This document shows, piece after piece, positions 59,201 to 64,000 of a stretch of 64,000 nucleotides of DNA (the first letter of the stretch is position 1; the number at the start of each line of letters is the position of its first letter). Source of the DNA: Triglochin maritima (taxonomy: Eukaryota; Streptophyta; Magnoliopsida; Alismatales; Juncaginaceae); NCBI GenBank assembly GCA_963682175.1, contig OY821784.1, forward strand, positions 31,415,621 to 31,479,620, read 5' to 3'. The notes under the pieces were generated by a model, which worked only from the letters and a program-made list of their open reading frames with translations, searched no databases and had not been told where the DNA came from. The translations under genes were made by a program, and so were the position numbers.

Positions 59201-59682
59201 CAACGGTCATCCATAATTGTCTCGGAGGACCATTGGACCAGCTCCAACGGCTAGAAAAAAGCAGAGTTCGGTCGACCGACTGTAGTTCGGTGTACCAAAA
59301 AGGTGAACAGTAAGCGAACAAAAAGTTACTGGATCTTGCCAATGGATGACCGAAGAGATCACGGTCGTCCGCACTCCAATAAACAGGAAAAGTCAAATTT
59401 GCCACAACGGTCATCCGATTCAAAATCGGATACCCAATAAAGGTGAAAAGATCCGTTAAAAAGGCTTCATCCAAGAATTCAAAACAATTCACCCATGCAC
59501 TTCGGTCTTTAGCAAACGAAAACCGATGGTCAACCGAATAGATTATAGTGTACCGTGCCAAGCAGATCTAGACCAACTCTAAAACCCTGTCCAGACACCA
59601 TTCGGTCGACCGAACAATGTCCGGTCGTCCGTCAGGCTCGAATAGACAACAATAACAATTAAGTCAAGCATTAACGCAAAGC
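59201..59682 (-). other. Copia spacer downstream of pol
   Basis: No gene. Several TTCGGTCGACCGAA-type dyads (for example 59603-59616), like those of the LTR. Confidence 0.5.
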
Positions 59683-62600
59683 TTATTTAAACAAAGCATT
59701 TGAATTATGATATTCTTTAGCACTACACATGTCTAGTTCTTGTCTAATTTTATCAAATTGATCAACATTTAAGGGTTTTGTAAATATACCCGCTAATTGA
59801 TCATTTGTTGAAATAAATTTCAATTCAATATCACCTTTAAGAGCATGATCTCTAAGAAAATGATGGTGAACATCTATATGCTTTGTTCTTGAATGAAGAA
59901 TTGGATTTTTAGATAGGTTTATAGCATTTGTATTATGACAAAATATTGGTATAGTATGAACTTAAGTTTCAAATCCTTGAGGGTTTGCCTCATCGAGAGG
60001 ATTTGTGCACAATAACATCCAACACCCACATACTCGGCTTCGGTTGTTGAGAGTGCAACACTATTTTGCTTCTTACTCAACTAAGAAACCAAAGATTTAC
60101 CCAAGAATTGACAAGTCCCACTAGTGCTTTTCTGATTGGATTTGCATCCGGCATAGTCGACATCACTATAGGCAATGAGATCAAAAGATCGAGTCTTGGG
60201 ATAAAACAATCCAAAATCACAAGTAGCTTTCAAATATCAAAAAATCCTTTTCAAAGCATGCATATGAGATTCTTTAGCACAAGATTGAAAACATGAACAA
60301 AGGTAAACACTAAACATGATATCGGGTCTACTAGCGGTTAAATAAAGAAGTGAATCAATCATACCTTGATACCTTTTAATGTCAACTTCTTTGCCTTCTT
60401 CATCTTTATCTAATTCAAGCTTGTGCTCATGGGAGTATTGTGAGGTTTGCTATCATCATATCCAAATTATTTGAGTAGTTCCCTTGTGTATTTGGTCTGG
60501 TTGATGAAGTTTCCCTCCAAAGTTTGCTTCATTTGGAGTCCAAGGAAGAAGTTGAGTTCACCCATCAAGCTCATTTGAAATTCACCTTGCATAGACTTTG
60601 AAAACTCTTGGCATAGACAATCATTAGTAGCACCGAATATAATGTCATCAACATATATTTGTACGACTAATAAATCTTTATCGTTGGTCTTAGTAAATAA
60701 AGTGGTGTCAACTTTTCCCATTGTGAATCCATTTTCGAGCAAGAAGTTCTTCAATCTCTCATACAAAGCTCTAGGAGCTTGCTTGAGCCCATAAAGAACC
60801 TTCTTAATCTTGAATACATGATTCGAGTATGTTTCATTCACAAAACCAGGTGGTTATTTAACATAAACCTCTTCTATGATAAAACCATTCAAAAAAGCAC
60901 TTTTAACATCCATTTGAAAGAGCTTAAAGTCCATGTATGATGCATAGGCTAATAACATTGTAATTGCTTCTAATCAAGCTACCGGAGCATAGGTTTCATC
61001 AAATTCGATGCCTTCCTCTTGGTTGTAACATTGAGCGACCAATCGAGCTTTGTTTCTAACCACTTGCCCGGATTCATCAAGTTTGTTTCAAAAAACCCAC
61101 TTGGTATCAATTACCGTTTGATCTTTGGGTCTCGGAACAAGTTCTCAAACATCATTACAAATGAATTGGTTCAACTCTTCATGCATAGCTATTAACCAAA
61201 ATTTATTATCACATGCTTCTTCTATTTTCTTAGGTTCAAGTTGAGATATAAATGCATAAGAGTCACATACAACAAGAGCATTAGACCTAGTAACAATTCC
61301 TTTTGATACATCACCAATTACAAGGTCTTTAGGACGATCCTTCTTATATCGCCAATCCTTTGGAAGCTCTTGTTTTTCTTGAGATGACTCATTGGGTTGT
61401 TCTTGAGATGTTACATTTCGAATATGATCAATAAGTTAATCATCAAGGTTAGAATTATCTTACATGGTTCTTCTTGAAAGTTAACATGCATGGATTCTTC
61501 TACACAACTAGTTCTCTTGTTATAAACTCGATATGCTTTACTCCTACTTGAATATCCCAAAAATATGGCTTCATTGGATTTAGCAACAAACTTGTTTAAA
61601 TTATCCTTGGTATTGAGGACAAAACATTTAGAACCAAAAGCTTTGAAATAAGAACTTTTCGGTGGTTTGCCAAACCAAAGTTCAAAAGGAATTTTGTTTA
61701 AAAGATGGTCGAATCAAAACACGATTAAGAATGTAACAAGTCGTGTTGACCGCTTCACACCAAAAATATTTCGATAAATCATTTTCACAAAGCATTATTC
61801 TTGGCATTTCTTGAAGAGTCATATTTTTCCTTTCAACTACCACATTTTGTTGAGTTCTTGGGAAGGAAAAAGTATGTTCAATACTATAAGAATCACAAAA
61901 TTCTTCAAACCATTCATTTTCAAATTCACCACCATGGTCATTATGAATTTTCAAAATCAAAGACCATTTTTCTCTTTGAATTCATTTTGCAAATCTTTCA
62001 AATTCTTTGAAAGCTTCATTCTTGTTAGCAAGAAACAAAACCCAAGTAAATCGAGTGAAATCGTCAATGATGACAAATGCATATCTCTTGCCCCCTAGAC
62101 TTAAGGTTCTAGATGGACCAAAGAGATCCATATGAAAGAGTTCCAAAGGTTTTGAAGTAGAGACCATGTTAATTGATTTGAAAGAACTTTTAAATTGCTT
62201 TCCAAATTCTCAAGCATCGCAAAGCTTAGTTTTCTTGAAATCCAATTTGGGCAATCCTCGTACCAAGTCTAATTTAGCAAGCTTATGAAGTTGGCTCATA
62301 CTAATGTGTCCTAACCTTTTATGCCATAACCAAGATTCGTCATTTGAAGCAACTAAGCATGTTCCCTTAGACAATAAGTCAATGCTATCAACATGCACAA
62401 CATAAACATTTCCATATCTATAGCCTTTAAAAGTTATTTAAAAACATGCTTTAGAGATAATATATGTGATGGGTTGATTAAAAAGCACTAAGAAACCCTT
62501 ATCGGTTAATTGGCTCACACTAAGAAAATTATGTTTTAAACCATCCACAAGAAGCACATTTTGTATTTGGGTATTAGAATCATTACCAACATCGCCGATG

Positions 62601-64000
62601 CCAATAATGTGACATTTAACATTATCCCTAAATGTGACGGTTCCAGCCTTCTTTGATTTCAATGTTTTGAACATAGAGTGGTCTCCCGTCATGTGCCTCG
62701 AACACCAGCTCTCCATGATCTACTTCCCCTTCCTTTTCACCTACATCCAAAGAGGAAGAAGATAATTTTGGTACCCATATTTGTTTGGGTCCTTTGGGGT
62801 TAGCTTTAGCTACCCAAACTTGTTTGGTTCTAGGTACCCAAACATCTGAAGAAAAATTCTTTTTCACTACACCATTTGAAGCATGCACAAAATAACTCTT
62901 AGATTTTATTTATTTATTTTTGCATCCTAAGCCATGCTTTTCTAATGATTGAATTTGGCTACCAAGTAACATGTCTAGCATTTTCTTTCCTCTTGTGAAT
63001 TTCTAAAGATCAATTCTCAATTGCTTATTGTATTCTCTAAGATCATGTGTTTCTTTAGCATGAGATTCACCATTGAGTACTTTTAAGCTATTATTTTCCA
63101 AGACAAGCTTATCAATTCATTTGATAATGATTCATTTAAACTTGCTAGAGCATGATTAGTTTTCCTAGATAGTTTACTTTTATGCCTTAATAGTTCACAT
63201 TTTTAAAGCAATTCATGAAAGGTATCAAGTAATTCATCATATGAGTTTGAGTCATTAGTTGAGAGTACCTCTTTTATCCATCTTTGGCGACACTACAAGT
63301 GTCGGGCTCGTCTTCTCGTTTGATGAAGATGCACTACCCAATTTTCCATCAACTTCATCTTGAGTGTAGAGGAATAGATGAGCTTCTTCATTTTCTGACT
63401 CACTTAATGAACCGGATGATCCATCCCAACTTGCCTTGAGGGAATTTTTCTTCTCCTTATCCCTCTTTTCTCTTCTTTTGAACCTCCTTATCTCTTCTCC
63501 TTTTCTCTTTTCTTTCTTTAGATTGGATTAAGGGACAATCTTTCTTTATATGGCCAACTTTATCACATCCGTAACAAATAAGACCTTTTGAGCTCTCTTC
63601 ATCATCCCTTCTCTTTCTTTGGAATTTCTCTTTCACCCAACGCTTCTTGAATCTCTTAACCATCATTGCAAGCTCTTCATCACTCTCCTCGTCGTCCTAC
63701 TTTTCAGATTCAAAGCTAGCCTTGAGAGCAATAGTTTTTTTCTTTCTTTTTTGAGCTCTCCATCTATTTTCTATCATTCATTTGAATCTCATAAACCATA
63801 AGGCTTCCGATGAGGTCCTCCATTGACAAAGTGTTGAGATCTTGAGCCTCCCCAATGACGGTTGCCTTTTTCTCCCAATCGCTTGAGAGAGATCGAAAAA
63901 TCTTCCGCACCTTGTCACCTTCATTCACCTTCTTACCAAGATTTTTCAAATTGTTAGTAATCTTGGTGAAGTGAATGTTCATCTCTCTTATACTTTCCCC
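59683..64000 (-). pseudogene. Copia Gag-Pol polyprotein, degraded, 5' end off window
   Basis: Gag UBN2-type region at 63764-63982 (SSDWEKKATVIGEAQDL, LIGSLMVYEIQM) and zinc knuckle CYGCDKVGHIKKDC (63576-63535). Protease near 62716 reads ESWCSRHMTGD where DSGCSRHMTGD is expected, so the catalytic Asp is lost. Integrase zinc region near 62330-62210 (WHKRLGHIS) and core near 62160-61700 (DLFGPSRTLSLGGKRYAF, NDHGGEFEN, VVVERKN). RT at 60841-60467 with YVDD at 60655-60644. RNase H with YSDVDYAG near 60150 and the end DMCSAKEYHNSN, stop at 59683. Several stops (for example near 62443 and 60850) make it non-functional. Confidence 0.88.

Larger units (their letters stand above)
54859..64000 (-). mobile_element. 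Sirevirus-like copia element, 5' end off window
   Basis: On the minus strand: gag (from 64000), protease, integrase, RT, RNase H (to 59683), spacer, an extra ORF (57846-56491), polypurine tract and 3' LTR (56160-54859). RT signatures (LYGLKQAPRALYERL, QIYVDDIIFGAT, FLGLQMKQ) and the extra ORF fit Sirevirus. It inserted into the KAONASHI MULE and was later hit by the solo LTR at 57965-59195. Confidence 0.85.

Overview
This is a stretch of nuclear DNA from a flowering plant, probably repeat-rich, gene-poor heterochromatin. The evidence is LTR retrotransposons primed by plant tRNA-Asp, CACTA and Mutator-like (MULE) DNA transposons with plant-type transposases, and broken exons of a plant ADP-glucose pyrophosphorylase. 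I found no intact single-copy host gene. Almost everything is nested transposable elements, and most coding regions are broken by stops, frameshifts or later insertions.

The dominant family is a group of Ty3/gypsy (Athila-like) elements whose LTRs begin TGATTGACATCA. Two complete copies lie at 10081-19075 (target-site duplication GTATA) and 38762-47673 (GTGGG). Both encode only Gag and an aspartic protease and lack reverse transcriptase, RNase H and integrase, so they look like a non-autonomous TR-GAG lineage. Solo LTRs with perfect 5-bp duplications lie at 7389-8798, 24751-26117, 29561-30990 and 31694-33246. A partial element enters at the left edge (1-3543) and a doubly truncated piece lies at 4217-6025. 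An unrelated solo LTR is at 57965-59195.

Left part (1-10080): a degraded Ty1/copia element (3607-9665) was hit by a CACTA element, which was then hit by the gypsy element at 1-3543. Centre (19381-35845): a deleted Sirevirus-type copia, a CACTA TNP2 transposase on the minus strand split by a solo LTR, then three exons resembling the ADP-glucose pyrophosphorylase large subunit. A second CACTA element (28381-34918, duplication ATA) sits in one of the introns and itself contains two solo LTRs. Right part: a long-TIR MULE (37850-48150, 9-bp duplication TTAATTTAA) is split by the young gypsy copy. A KAONASHI-type MULE (about 49570-54858) carries a transposase pseudogene and an opposing Ulp1-protease-like pseudogene. 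A Sirevirus-like copia on the minus strand (54859 to the right edge) truncates it and has an extra ORF between pol and the 3' LTR.

The most interesting signals are non-coding. (1) All the gypsy LTRs and the unrelated LTR carry a small U5 hairpin whose stem changes by paired substitutions. (2) U3 and the leader carry paired 18-bp palindromes spaced two helical turns apart. (3) Several LTR promoters carry the plant snRNA upstream sequence element at near-constant spacing from TATA. (4) One copia element has a primer site matching the anticodon arm of tRNA-Ile rather than a tRNA 3' end. No new protein-coding defence or enzymatic system is visible.
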